From assembly GCF_009791395.1 (NCBI RefSeq), contig NZ_WSZK01000034.1, forward strand, positions 1 through 64,000: DNA of 64,000 nucleotides. The letters are read 5' to 3'. The stretch is from Halomarina oriensis (GTDB lineage: Archaea; Halobacteriota; Halobacteria; Halobacteriales; Haloarculaceae). Positions 8,905-18,007 of this stretch are shown here, piece after piece. How positions within the stretch are numbered: position 1 is the first letter of the stretch; every line of letters begins with the position of its first letter. The position numbers were made by a program, and so were the translations under genes. Under the pieces are notes generated by a model. The model saw nothing but the letters and a program-made list of their open reading frames with translations. It was not told the DNA's origin and made no database searches.

Positions 8905-10668
8905 ATGCGCAACACGAAGATAGTCTGTACCCTCGGCCCCGCCTCGAACGACCGCGCGACCATCGACGGCCTCGTCGCCGCCGGGATGTCGGTCGCACGA
9001 CTGAACGCCAGCCACGGCACTCCCGAAGACCGTGCGGCCGTCATCGAACGGGTCCGGGCGGCCGACGCCGACAGCGACGACACCGTCGCCGTCCTCCACG
9101 ACCTGCCCGGCCCGGAGATTCGGACCGCGCCGCTCGACGACCCCATCCACCTCGAAGACGGGTCGGAACTCCGGTTCGTCGAGGGCGACGACGCGACGCC
9201 CGAGGAGGTCGGCCTCTCCGTCGCCCTCGACGGCGTCTCGGCGGGCGACGTGGTGTTGCTCGACGACGGCCGTATCGAGACCACGGTCCTCGCCGTCGAG
9301 GACGACGGCGTCCGCGTCCGCGTCGACGACGGCGGCGAACTGTCGGGACGCAAGGGCGTCAACGTCCCCGGCGTCGACCTCGGCCTGGACCTCGTCACCG
9401 AGCGTGACGAACGGGAACTCGACCTCGCGGCCGAGGCGGGCGTCGACTTCGTCGCGGCGAGTTTCGTCCGCGACGCCGCGGACGTCTACACCATCAGCGA
9501 GGCGCTCGAATCACGAGGTGCGGACATCCCCGTCATCGCCAAGATAGAGCGTGCGGACGCCGTCGAGAACCTCGAAGGCATCGTCGACGCCTCGTACGGC
9601 ATCATGGTCGCTCGCGGTGACCTCGGCGTCGAGTGCCCGCTCGAACAGGTGCCGCTCATCCAGAAGCGCATCATCGCCCGCTGTCGGGAGACCGGCACCC
9701 CCGTCATCACCGCGACGGAGATGCTGGACTCGATGGTCCACTCCCGGCGACCGACCCGCGCGGAGGCGACCGACGTCGCCAACGCCGTCCTCGACGGGAC
9801 GGACGCGGTGATGCTCTCCGGTGAGACGGCCGTCGGCGACCACCCACCGCACGTCGTCGAGACGATGGACCGCATCGTCGGGGACATCGAAGCCAGCGAG
9901 GAGTACCACGAGTCACTGGAAGAACGCGTCCCGACCGCTGGCGACACCCAGACCGACGCGCTCGCGCGGTCGGCCCGCTTTCTCGCCCGCGACATCCGCG
10001 CCAGTGCGGTCGTCGCCGCCAGCGAGTCCGGTTACACCGCCCGCAAGGCCGCGAAGTACCGCCCGAACGTTCCCGTCGTCGCCGCGACACCGAACGACGA
10101 GGTCCGCCGCCAACTCGTCCTCTCGTGGGGTATCGTCCCTCGTCGCATCGAACTGCTCACCGAGGGAGCCGACCAGGTCATCCAGAACGCCGCGCAGTCG
10201 GCGCTCTCGACCGGCGTCGCCGAGTCCGGCGACACCGTCGTCGTCCTCTCGGGGATGATGACCGACCTCGACGGGACGGACACGACGAACCTGCTCAAGG
10301 TCCACGTCGCCGCCGAAATCGTCGTCTCCGGGCGGAGCGTCGTCGCGGGCCGGGTCGCCGGACCGCTCTTCCGGAGCGGCGACGGCGACCTGAGCGAAGC
10401 GCCGGAGGGCGCCATCGTCGCCCTCACCGCCGGGTTCGACGGCGAACTCACCGGCGACTACGACCGCGTCGCGGGTGTCGTCGACGCTCGCCCCGGTCTG
10501 ACGGGGTACGCCGCCGTCGTCGCCCGCGAACTCGGCATCCCGATGGTCAGCGACGCGACCGTCCCCCCGGAACTGGACGACGGCGAGACGGTGACCGTCG
10601 ACGCCGAACGCGGCGTCGTCTACGAGGGCGACGTCGTCCGCGAACACGACGACCTGCGCTGGCACTGA
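8905..10668 (+). CDS. pyk: Pyruvate kinase with C-terminal swivelling domain
   Basis: Converts phosphoenolpyruvate and ADP to pyruvate and ATP, the last glycolytic step. The catalytic barrel is complete: KIVCTLGPAS at the start, Lys213 in VIAKIERAD, metal ligands in ARGDLGVE (Asp239) and TEMLDSM. The allosteric C domain ends near residue 470. About 110 further residues form a PEP-utiliser swivelling-type domain, which makes the protein 587 residues, longer than the classic 470. That domain has TGYAAVVARELGIP where phosphotransferring relatives have T-S/C-H, so the phosphorylatable His is missing; such extra domains are known in Bacillus-type and haloarchaeal pyruvate kinases and are thought to be structural or regulatory. 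The gene has its own TATA. Confidence 0.96.
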   Translation: MRNTKIVCTLGPASNDRATIDGLVAAGMSVARLNASHGTPEDRAAVIERVRAADADSDDTVAVLHDLPGPEIRTAPLDDPIHLEDGSELRFVEGDDATPEEVGLSVALDGVSAGDVVLLDDGRIETTVLAVEDDGVRVRVDDGGELSGRKGVNVPGVDLGLDLVTERDERELDLAAEAGVDFVAASFVRDAADVYTISEALESRGADIPVIAKIERADAVENLEGIVDASYGIMVARGDLGVECPLEQVPLIQKRIIARCRETGTPVITATEMLDSMVHSRRPTRAEATDVANAVLDGTDAVMLSGETAVGDHPPHVVETMDRIVGDIEASEEYHESLEERVPTAGDTQTDALARSARFLARDIRASAVVAASESGYTARKAAKYRPNVPVVAATPNDEVRRQLVLSWGIVPRRIELLTEGADQVIQNAAQSALSTGVAESGDTVVVLSGMMTDLDGTDTTNLLKVHVAAEIVVSGRSVVAGRVAGPLFRSGDGDLSEAPEGAIVALTAGFDGELTGDYDRVAGVVDARPGLTGYAAVVARELGIPMVSDATVPPELDDGETVTVDAERGVVYEGDVVREHDDLRWH

Positions 10669-10750
10669 CTCCCGACCACGGCGCTCACTCGGAGCACCCG
10701 GTGTCGCTGCCCGACCAGTTAAGCCGTCGGCCCGAGGTGTGTCGACCGTC

Positions 10751-11746
10751 ATGGAGTACACTCGACTCGGCCGGACGGGCCTCCAGGTATCGCCGCTCTG
10801 TCTTGGCACGTGGCGGTTCGGTAAGGAGAACAGCGGCGTCGTCGAGACGGGGCGCGAAGAGGCCCACGAACTGCTCGACGCGTTCGAGGACCGCGGGGGC
10901 AACTTCATCGACACCGCCAACGGCTACGGCGGTGGCGACTCCGAACGCTGGATCGGCGAGTGGCTCGACGAGCGCGACCGGGAGGACTACGTCGTCGCCT
11001 CGAAGGTCTACTGGTCGCAGAACTCGCGGTTCGGGGAGAACCTCTCGCGGAAGAACGTCCGTGCCGAGATAGCGGGCACCCTCGACCGCCTGAACACCGA
11101 CTACATCGACCTCTACTACATCCACCGCTGGGACGAGGACACCCCCGTCGAGACCACGCTTCGGGTACTGAACGACCTCGTACACGAAGGGACGGTCCAC
11201 ACCCTCGGTGCGTCGACGATGGCCGCCTGGCAGTTGACGAAGGCGCTCTGGAAGGCCGACGTCGACGGCCTCGACCGTTTCGAGGTCACACAGCCCCTCT
11301 TCCACGCGGCGTACCGCGACGACGTGGCGGACTACCTCGACGTCTGTGCCGACCAGGACCTCGCGGTCTGTCCGTACTCGCCGCTCGCCGGCGGCTTCCT
11401 CACCGGGAAGTACGAACGCGCTGGCGACGGGAGCGGCGACGTCGAGGCCCCCGACGGTTCGCGGGGAGCCATCGACGAACTGTTCACCGACTACTACGTC
11501 TCCGACCGCGGCTGGTACGTCCTCGACGAACTCCGGGCCGTGGCAGCGGCGTGCGACGCGACCCCCGCACAGGTCGCGCTCCGCTGGCTGATGGACCAGC
11601 GCGAGTTCTCGTGTGTCCCGATCGTCGGGGCCCGGACCGTCGACCAACTCGACGAGAACCTGGGCGCTCTGGACGTGACGCTGAGCGACGAGCAGTTCGA
11701 GCGCATCGACGACGCCCGCTACGACGAGGGCGGCGAGCGGTACTGA
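10751..11746 (+). CDS. Aldo/keto reductase
   Basis: 331-residue NAD(P)H-dependent oxidoreductase of the AKR (beta/alpha)8 superfamily. The tetrad is intact: Asp54, Tyr59, Lys85 and His125 (IDTANGYG, VASKVY, YYIHRWD). The ATG at 10751 was taken because a GTTAAG TATA-like box is about 30 bp upstream; a GTG at 10739 would add four residues. It converges with the adjacent Gfo/Idh/MocA gene (11 bp between stops), so it is not in that operon but may share the pathway. It is a paralog of the AKR at 24.0-25.0 kb. Substrate unknown; reduction or oxidation of a sugar is the usual role of AKRs in such contexts. Confidence 0.87.
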   Translation: MEYTRLGRTGLQVSPLCLGTWRFGKENSGVVETGREEAHELLDAFEDRGGNFIDTANGYGGGDSERWIGEWLDERDREDYVVASKVYWSQNSRFGENLSRKNVRAEIAGTLDRLNTDYIDLYYIHRWDEDTPVETTLRVLNDLVHEGTVHTLGASTMAAWQLTKALWKADVDGLDRFEVTQPLFHAAYRDDVADYLDVCADQDLAVCPYSPLAGGFLTGKYERAGDGSGDVEAPDGSRGAIDELFTDYYVSDRGWYVLDELRAVAAACDATPAQVALRWLMDQREFSCVPIVGARTVDQLDENLGALDVTLSDEQFERIDDARYDEGGERY

Positions 11747-11757
11747 GGGCGGCCGAC

Positions 11758-12885
11758 TCAGTCCACGTCGACCCACTCGCCCGCGTCGTCGCTGCGCTCG
11801 ACGGCGTCGAGCACGCGCTGGACGGCGAGGGCGTCCTCGAAGTCCGGGTGGAACGCCTCGTCCCCATCGATGGCGGAGAGGAACTCGGAGTTCTCGTGGA
11901 CGAACGTGTGCTCCCAGCCGACGACGTGGCCCGGCGGCCACCAGTGGTCGATGTACGGGTCGGACTCGTCGGTGACCAGCACCGTCTCGTAACCCCGTGC
12001 GTCGCCCGTCTGGACCTCCAGTTCGTTGAGCCGTTCGAGCGAGAACCGGAGGCTCCCCTCGGTGCCGTGGAGCGTGATCGTGTGGTCGTTCGCGTGGCCC
12101 GTCGCCACACGGGAGGCCTCGAACGTCCCCATCGCGCCCGACTCGTACTCTGCCTGTGCGGAGTAGGCGTCGTCGACGGTCACCTCGCGCGATTCGTCCA
12201 CACCCTCGACGGGTCGTCGCTCGGTGAACGTCCGGAGGTGGCCCGACAGTCGCTCGACTTCGCCGACGTGGTCGCCGACGAGGAAGCGCGCGAGGTCGAC
12301 GGTGTGTGCCCCGAGGTCACCGAGTGCGCCCGACCCGGCCATCTCCTCGTCGTTGCGCCACGACCACGGGGCCTCGGGGTCGGCCAGCCAGTCTTGCATG
12401 TAGCGCCCGCGAACGTGGCTGATGTCGCCGAGTTCGCCCGCGTCGACGAGGCGCTTCGCGTAGCGAATCGCGGGCACGAACCGGTAGTTGAACGCACACG
12501 CGGCGTGTGCGTCGCTGTCGCGGGCGGCCTCGGCCATCCGTTCGGCCCCGTCGAGCGTCGGCGCGAGCGGTTTCTCACAGAGCACGTTCGTCCCCGCTTC
12601 GAGCGCCGTCACCGTGGGTTCGACGTGGAGGTGGTTCGGCCCGAGGTTGTAGAAGACGTCCACGTCGTCGACGACGTCGCGCCAATCGGTGGCCGTCTCG
12701 GCGAACCCGAATCGGTCGGCGGCGGCCGCCAGCGCGGACTCGTCGCGCCCGACGAGAACCGCCCGTTCGGTTTCGGGGGCGTCCGGGAAGAACATCGGCA
12801 ACCGAGCGAGGGCGTTGGCGTGGGCCTTGCCCATGAACCGGTAGCCGAGGAAGCCGACGCGAAGCGGGGGAGAGGTGTCACTCAT
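11758..12885 (-). CDS. Gfo/Idh/MocA-family oxidoreductase
   Basis: 375-residue NAD(P)-dependent sugar or polyol dehydrogenase. The Rossmann motif is VGFLGYRFMGKAHA (10-23), and the conserved EKP motif with the catalytic Lys is at 104-106 (CEKPLAPT). GDLGAHTVDL, with the Asp-x3-His pair, sits in the C-terminal sheet domain. It is last in a minus-strand set running from 15.03 kb (Gfo/Idh/MocA, TIM-barrel isomerase, this gene), with 6 bp between it and the isomerase. The pattern of two such dehydrogenases with a xylose-isomerase-like protein is common in inositol, rare-sugar and 3-keto-glycoside pathways. Substrate not identifiable from sequence alone. Confidence 0.88.
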   Translation of the reverse strand: MSDTSPPLRVGFLGYRFMGKAHANALARLPMFFPDAPETERAVLVGRDESALAAAADRFGFAETATDWRDVVDDVDVFYNLGPNHLHVEPTVTALEAGTNVLCEKPLAPTLDGAERMAEAARDSDAHAACAFNYRFVPAIRYAKRLVDAGELGDISHVRGRYMQDWLADPEAPWSWRNDEEMAGSGALGDLGAHTVDLARFLVGDHVGEVERLSGHLRTFTERRPVEGVDESREVTVDDAYSAQAEYESGAMGTFEASRVATGHANDHTITLHGTEGSLRFSLERLNELEVQTGDARGYETVLVTDESDPYIDHWWPPGHVVGWEHTFVHENSEFLSAIDGDEAFHPDFEDALAVQRVLDAVERSDDAGEWVDVD

Positions 12886-12891
12886 CGGTGG

Positions 12892-13854
12892 TCACTCCGC
12901 CCAGTACGCCTCGCCCGGTTGCGTCTCGAACACCGCGCGGTCGAGCAGTTCGACCGCCTTCTCCAGTCCCTCGCGGGAACTGGTCAGGGAGTCCTCGTGT
13001 TCGATGGAGAGCGCCCCGTCGTAGCCGACCATCCGGAGCGTCGAGACGAGGTCCTTCCAGTGGCTCTCGCCGTGGCCGTAGCCCACGCTCCGGAAGAGCC
13101 ACGAGCGCTCGGGTTCCTCGCGGTAGTCGGTCGTGTCGAGGACGCCCTTCACGCGGCTGTTGGCCTCGTAGACCTTCGTGTCCTTCGCGTGGACGTGGTG
13201 GATGGCGTCCCCGAGGAAGCGGACCGCCTCGGTGACGTCGATACCCTGCCAGTAGAGGTGAGAGGGGTCGAAGTTCGCGCCGAGACGCTCGCTGGTCGCG
13301 TCACGGAGTCGCTGCATCCCGTGGGGTTCGTAGACGAGCATGTTGGGGTGCATCTCGATGGCGACGTCGACGCCGTGGTGGTCGGCGTGGGCCGCGAGGT
13401 CAGACCAGTACTCCGTGGCGACCGCCCACTGGTAGTCGTGGGCGTCGGCGTGTTCACCCGGCCACGGTGCGGTCACCCAGTTGGGCACCTCGTCGTTCGG
13501 TCCGCCCGCCGGGAGCCCCGAGAAGCAGGTGACGGTGTCCACGCCGAGTTGGTCGGCCAGTCGGACGGCCTCGCGCAACTCCGTGTCCGCGCTCTCGGCA
13601 CGGCTCTCGTCGGGGTGGAGCGGGTTGTTGTGGGTCGCCAGCGCGCTCACACGGGTGTCGTACTCGTCGAGCGTGTCGTGTAACTCGGCCTGGGCGTCCT
13701 CGTCGTCGAGCAACGCCTCGCGGGGCAGGTGGTCGTCGCCGGGGAACCCGCCACAGCCGAGTTCGACGGTCCCGACACCGAGGGCCGAGAGGTACGCGAG
13801 CGTGTCGTCGAGCGACTCATCGCCGAAGGGGACGGTCAGTACGCCGATGTCCAT
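12892..13854 (-). CDS. Sugar phosphate isomerase/epimerase family TIM-barrel protein
   Basis: 320-residue AP-endonuclease-2 / xylose-isomerase-like barrel. It has the expected metal-binding positions in strands ending ELGCGG, AIEMHPN, NFDPSHL, HVHAKDT and SIEHED. Such proteins isomerise, epimerise or dehydrate sugars and inositols. The start is the ATG at 13854 (MDIGVLTVPFGD); a longer open frame upstream overlaps the neighbouring gene and is not family-like. It lies between two Gfo/Idh/MocA dehydrogenases, 6 bp and 32 bp from them, in one probable operon. The substrate is unknown. Confidence 0.87.
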   Translation of the reverse strand: MDIGVLTVPFGDESLDDTLAYLSALGVGTVELGCGGFPGDDHLPREALLDDEDAQAELHDTLDEYDTRVSALATHNNPLHPDESRAESADTELREAVRLADQLGVDTVTCFSGLPAGGPNDEVPNWVTAPWPGEHADAHDYQWAVATEYWSDLAAHADHHGVDVAIEMHPNMLVYEPHGMQRLRDATSERLGANFDPSHLYWQGIDVTEAVRFLGDAIHHVHAKDTKVYEANSRVKGVLDTTDYREEPERSWLFRSVGYGHGESHWKDLVSTLRMVGYDGALSIEHEDSLTSSREGLEKAVELLDRAVFETQPGEAYWAE

Positions 13855-13886
13855 ACGACCGCTACTCGGAACGGGTAGGTAAAACC

Positions 13887-15032
13887 TCAGTCCGTCGTCT
13901 CGACCTGGACCGCACTCGGCTGGTCGACCGGGTCGTCGAGTCGGACCGCACGGCCAGTCTCCGAGGACTCGTAGATGGCGTCGATGACGCGCTGGACGGC
14001 GAGTCCCTCCTCGACGGTGACCGGCGCGGGGCCGTCGTTCCGAACCGCGTCGACGAACCGGCGTTGCTCGGCGCGGTGTCCGTTCTCGCCACGCGTCGTG
14101 ACTTGCGAGTCGGAGAAATGTGCCGCACCGAGGTCGCTCGTCTCGAACAGTTCCAACTCGTCGTCGACGTGGTTGTACGTCGCCCCCGCCTCCGTCCCGC
14201 GGACGACGATGTCGCTGTTCGGTGGCCGGTTCGACGCCCAGGCGACCTCCAGCGAGATAGTCTGGCCGTCCGCACAGCGAAGCAGTGCGGTCGCGGAGTC
14301 CTCGACGTCGACCGTACCGTCGCCGGACGACCCCCACTGGTCGATGTAGGTGTAGTCCTCGTCCGTGCCGAAGGCGTCGCGCGTGACTCCCGACACCTCG
14401 ACGACCTCCGGATACCCCAGCACGTACAGCGCGAAGTCGATGGCGTGGGTTCCGATGTCGACGAGTGCGCCGCCGCCCGCGACGGCGTGACTCGTGAACC
14501 AGGAGCCACGGCCGGGGACGCCACGCCGGCGGACGTAGTTCGCCTCGACGTGGTAGACGTCGCCGAACCGACCGTCGTCGAGACAGCCACGGAGGACCTG
14601 CGCGGGCGAACCGAAGCGGTTGTGGAAGCCGACCATACAGAACCCGTCGGCCCCACGCGCGGCGGCCGCGATGCGCTCGGCGCTCGCCAGGTCGTGTGCC
14701 AGCGGCTTCTCGACCAGCACGTCGAGTCCGGCGTCGAGGGCGGCGACCGCGTACTCCTCGTGGAAGCAGTTGGGCGTCGTGACGATGACCGCGTCGACGG
14801 CCTCGAACAGTTCGTGGTGGTCGCTGTACGTCTCCACGCCGAACTCCGCCTCGAACGACTCCCGTGCCTCGGCGGCGATGTCCATCCCACCGACGAGCGT
14901 CACGGCCTCCTCCTCGTCGATGACCCGGAGTTGGTTCGCGTGGTGCCGGCCGATGTTTCCGAGTCCGACGAGTCCGAGTCGGACCGCCTCGCGCTCGATT
15001 AGTTCAGTAGTGGTCTCGTTCGTGTGCCCCAT
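13887..15032 (-). CDS. Gfo/Idh/MocA-family oxidoreductase
   Basis: 381-residue NAD(P)-dependent dehydrogenase and first gene of the three-gene minus-strand cluster. The Rossmann motif is LVGLGNIGRHHA (about 21-32). The EKP motif occurs in VLVEKPLAHD, and DIGTHAIDFALYVLG is the conserved His-containing helix. The start was set at the ATG at 15032 (MGHTNETT); 11 more codons are open upstream but are arginine-rich and non-homologous in look. It is divergent from the CNNM/CorC-like gene across a 387 bp spacer. It belongs to the same superfamily as the 11.8-12.9 kb gene but clearly differs from it, so the two probably act on different intermediates. Confidence 0.88.
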   Translation of the reverse strand: MGHTNETTTELIEREAVRLGLVGLGNIGRHHANQLRVIDEEEAVTLVGGMDIAAEARESFEAEFGVETYSDHHELFEAVDAVIVTTPNCFHEEYAVAALDAGLDVLVEKPLAHDLASAERIAAAARGADGFCMVGFHNRFGSPAQVLRGCLDDGRFGDVYHVEANYVRRRGVPGRGSWFTSHAVAGGGALVDIGTHAIDFALYVLGYPEVVEVSGVTRDAFGTDEDYTYIDQWGSSGDGTVDVEDSATALLRCADGQTISLEVAWASNRPPNSDIVVRGTEAGATYNHVDDELELFETSDLGAAHFSDSQVTTRGENGHRAEQRRFVDAVRNDGPAPVTVEEGLAVQRVIDAIYESSETGRAVRLDDPVDQPSAVQVETTD

Positions 15033-15190
15033 TCGTACTCTCTGCGACCGGCTACAACGAGTCACCGAAAGAGGGTTGCGGAACGTCCGCGAAAGCTGAC
15101 AGTTCAGAAGACGGAACGACCGGACTCCGAGGAATGGCGACCGGGACCGGTGCTCACGGTGGGCGTGGAAGACACCGCGACGGGTCGTGC

Positions 15191-15229
15191 CACGACCGAC
15201 GGGTCACGACCGACGAGCCACGAACCACG
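15191..15229. repeat. Three imperfect 14-bp tandem units
   Basis: Units begin at 15191, 15205 and 15219. The first two share CACGACCGACG exactly, and the third is CACGAACCACG. Found in the divergent spacer; function unknown. Confidence 0.4.
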
Positions 15230-15301
15230 ACGGGAGTCGGGTGTCACCGCACGAGAGAGGGACGGAGGGTGTCACCGCGCCCGAATTTTGGACTGCGTCA
15301 C

Positions 15302-15335
15302 TTTCGGCGAGAACGGAGTTCGTTCCTTGCCGAAA
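15302..15335. repeat. Nested inverted repeat upstream of the CNNM/CorC-like gene
   Basis: The outer arms are TTTCGGC (15302-15308) and GCCGAAA (15329-15335). The inner arms are GAACG (15311-15315) and CGTTC (15321-15325). It could form one hairpin with a small internal loop. It lies about 55 bp upstream of the TATA-like box, so it is more likely a DNA site than an mRNA leader unless an earlier start is used. Confidence 0.45.
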
Positions 15336-15419
15336 CCGCGGTGAGCGGTACTTTTCGTCGCAAAGTGGCCGCCGGTCTTCCCAAGGGTTACTTTTCTACT
15401 CCTGCAAGTGACGACACTG

Positions 15420-16802
15420 ATGGGATCGTCCGTACTCACAGCAGTGTTCGAGGCCTGTCTCCTGCAGTACACCGTTCCGGTCTTCGGAATCGAACTGGGG
15501 GAGACGGGAGTGACCGTCGTCGGCGTTCTCATGATTCTGTTTCTCATCATGGGGTCGGGGTTCTTCTCGTCGTCCGAGATCGCGCTGTTCTCCCTCCCGG
15601 CCCACCAGATAGACGCGATGGTCGAGGAGGGCAAGCGTGGTGCGCGGGTGGTCAAGTCGCTCAAAGACGACCCGCATCGACTGCTCGTGACGATTCTCGT
15701 GGGGAACAACATGGTCAACATCACGATGTCGTCCATCTCGACGACCATCGTCGGCATCTACTTCGACGCGGGCACGGCAGTCATCGTCTCGTCGCTGGGT
15801 ATCACGTCGATAGTCCTGCTGTTCGGCGAGAGCGCACCGAAGTCCTACGCCGTCGAGAACACCGACTCGTGGGCCCGGACGGTCGCCCCTCCGCTGAAGC
15901 TCTTCGGGAAGCTGATGTGGCCGCTCATCACGATATTCTACTATCTGACGGGCATCGTGAACCGAATCACCGGCGGTAGCTCGTCCATCGAATCGTCGTA
16001 CGTCTCGCGGGCCGAGATACGAAACATGATCAAGACCGGCGAGCGCGAGGGCATCCTCGAGGAGGAAGAGCGCCAGATGCTCCAGCGGACCCTCCGATTC
16101 AGGAGCACCGTCGCCAAGGAGGTGATGACCCCTCGACTCGACGTGCGGGCCATCTCGACGGACCTGACCGTCGAGGAGGCCATCGAGGAGTGTCTACAGG
16201 CGGGACACGCTCGCCTGCCGGTCTACGAGGGGAGTCTCGACAACGTCGTCGGCGTCTTCGACATCCGTGAACTGGACCGGGACGCCGACGACGCCAGTCT
16301 CGACGTCGCGGACGTGTACAACCCGACGCTCCACGTCCCCGAGTCGAAGAACCTCGACGAACTCCTCGGGGAGATGCGCGAGAACCGGTTGCACATGGTC
16401 ATCGTCATCGACGAGTTCGGTGCCACCGAGGGCATCATCACGATGGAGGACGTCCTCGAAGAGATCGTCGGCGAGATACTGGTGGGCGACGAGGACCACC
16501 CCATCGAGTTCGTCGACGACGACAGCGTCCTGACGAACGGTTCGGTCAACATCGACGAGGTCAACGAGGCGCTCGGTATCGACCTCCCCGAGGGCGAGGA
16601 GTTCGAGACCATCGCCGGGTTCGTCTTCAACCGCGCGGGCCGTCTCGTCGAGCAGGGCGAGTCGTTCGACTACGAGAACGTGACGCTCCGAGCCGAACGG
16701 GTAGAGAACACTCGGGTGCAGCGCGTCCGGGTGACCGTCGACCGCGACATCCCCGACCCGGTCGAACCGGTGTCACAGACCGACGAGGACGACAGCGACT
16801 GA
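15420..16802 (+). CDS. CNNM/CorC (hemolysin-related) membrane protein with CBS pair
   Basis: 460-residue integral membrane protein. The N-terminal DUF21/CNNM domain has about three to four hydrophobic segments, with the conserved GSGFFSSSEIALFS block. A CBS-domain pair (about 210-330) includes TPRLDVRAI and the IDEFGATEGIITMEDVLEEIVGEI segment, and a CorC_HlyC ion-associated domain closes the protein. The family is linked to Mg2+ or Co2+ efflux and to tolerance of divalent cations; the CBS pair probably binds adenine nucleotides. The ATG at 15420 is preferred over a GTG at 15408 because of the TATA spacing. It appears monocistronic. The name hemolysin is historical and not a function. Confidence 0.9.
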   Translation: MGSSVLTAVFEACLLQYTVPVFGIELGETGVTVVGVLMILFLIMGSGFFSSSEIALFSLPAHQIDAMVEEGKRGARVVKSLKDDPHRLLVTILVGNNMVNITMSSISTTIVGIYFDAGTAVIVSSLGITSIVLLFGESAPKSYAVENTDSWARTVAPPLKLFGKLMWPLITIFYYLTGIVNRITGGSSSIESSYVSRAEIRNMIKTGEREGILEEEERQMLQRTLRFRSTVAKEVMTPRLDVRAISTDLTVEEAIEECLQAGHARLPVYEGSLDNVVGVFDIRELDRDADDASLDVADVYNPTLHVPESKNLDELLGEMRENRLHMVIVIDEFGATEGIITMEDVLEEIVGEILVGDEDHPIEFVDDDSVLTNGSVNIDEVNEALGIDLPEGEEFETIAGFVFNRAGRLVEQGESFDYENVTLRAERVENTRVQRVRVTVDRDIPDPVEPVSQTDEDDSD

Positions 16803-16924
16803 ACGGCGGCGTCTCGGCGACGTCGTTCGGCACGGACGGCCGGTTCCACGGCCCGGTCGCGTGGCCGTGAGCGACGGGTGAAAACCATTAGGCCACGGTG
16901 GGCGTAACCCCGTCGTACCGACAG

Positions 16925-17794
16925 ATGTTCGAGAACATCCTCATCCCGTACGACGGTAGCGACGGCGCGGCGGAAGTGCTCCATCACGCCAGCGAACTGG
17001 CCCTGTGGGCCGACGCGACGATTCAGATCCTCTACGTCGCCGACACGACACGCGACAGCGTCACGGTCGTCCAGGGCCACACCGTCGACGCACTCGAACG
17101 ACAGGGAGAGGACGTCGTCGACGAAGCCGCGAGAACGCTCGACACGCTCGGCGTCTCGTACGAGACCGACGTCGTTCAGGGCAACCCGGCCCCGACCATC
17201 GTCGACTACGCCGAACGGTACGACCAGGACCTGATCGTCATGCCGACACACGGCCGCGAGGGAGTCTCGCGGTACTTCGTCGGGAGCGTCTCCGAGAAGG
17301 TGGTTCGACTCTCCTCGGTCCCCGTCCTCACCGTTCGTATGCAGCCCGACGAGACGCTCGTGTTCCCCTACGAGAACGTCCTCATCCCGACCGACGGGAG
17401 TACCGCTGCGACGCACGCTGCCGGTCGGCTCGTCGAGTTCGCGGCGGCACTCGACGCGACCGTCCACGTGCTGTCAGTCGTCGACGACGCTACGCTCGGG
17501 TTAGACGTCGGCTCGACGGGGTCCGGTGCGGAGGACGAGGCGGCCGCCACCGACGCCGTCGACGCCGTCGTGTCGGAGGCCGAGACACACGGTGTCACGG
17601 ACACGGTTCGCTACGTCGAACACGGAACCCCCGTCGAGGAACTCCTCGGCTGCATCGAGTCGAACGAAATCCACGCCGTCGGCATGGGGACGACGGGGAG
17701 ACGTGGGACGGACCGTATCCTCCTGGGGAGTGTCGCCGAGAAGACCGTCCGGTCGGCACCGGTGCCCGTTCTGACCGTCGCGGAACCCGAGTGA
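16925..17794 (+). CDS. Universal stress protein, two tandem UspA domains
   Basis: 289-residue cytoplasmic protein made of two UspA alpha/beta repeats (about 1-143 and 149-289). Each begins with a Y(E)N-type strand, NILIPYDGSDGA or NVLIPTDGSTAA. Each ends with the ATP-binding loop: MPTHGREGVSRYFVGSVSEK in the first, MGTTGRRGTDRILLGSVAEK in the second. Both loops retain the G-2x-G-9x-G(S/T) nucleotide motif, so both domains may bind ATP. The start is the Met at 16925; a longer frame from 16898 adds nine unconserved residues. A TATA-like AAAACCATTAGG at 16881-16892 precedes it. Its role in stress survival is known only at family level. Confidence 0.9.
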   Translation: MFENILIPYDGSDGAAEVLHHASELALWADATIQILYVADTTRDSVTVVQGHTVDALERQGEDVVDEAARTLDTLGVSYETDVVQGNPAPTIVDYAERYDQDLIVMPTHGREGVSRYFVGSVSEKVVRLSSVPVLTVRMQPDETLVFPYENVLIPTDGSTAATHAAGRLVEFAAALDATVHVLSVVDDATLGLDVGSTGSGAEDEAAATDAVDAVVSEAETHGVTDTVRYVEHGTPVEELLGCIESNEIHAVGMGTTGRRGTDRILLGSVAEKTVRSAPVPVLTVAEPE

Positions 17795-18007
17795 GTCCTC
17801 ACGAGGGGTCGGTCTCACCGCGCGTCACGTGCGGGTCACGAGGAGCGGCGGGGCGAGTGTCGACTCCGCTCGCCCCGTCGGGAGCGTGAACGGGGGCGTC
17901 GACCGGCCGAGAACACGGCGTCGGGAGTCGGCCGTGCGTGCAGGGTCGACGTCGCGGCCGACGCCACGTGTCACGGGGCCGCGACACGGCCACGGTCCCG
18001 ACGGCGG

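Larger units (their letters stand above)
15033..15419. other. 387 bp divergent intergenic region
   Basis: No gene is supported here. It contains three imperfect copies of a 14-bp unit (from 15191), a nested inverted repeat at 15302-15335 and a TATA-like TTACTTTT at 15388-15395 placed 27 bp before the ATG at 15420. No clear promoter for the leftward gene was identified. Confidence 0.5.
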
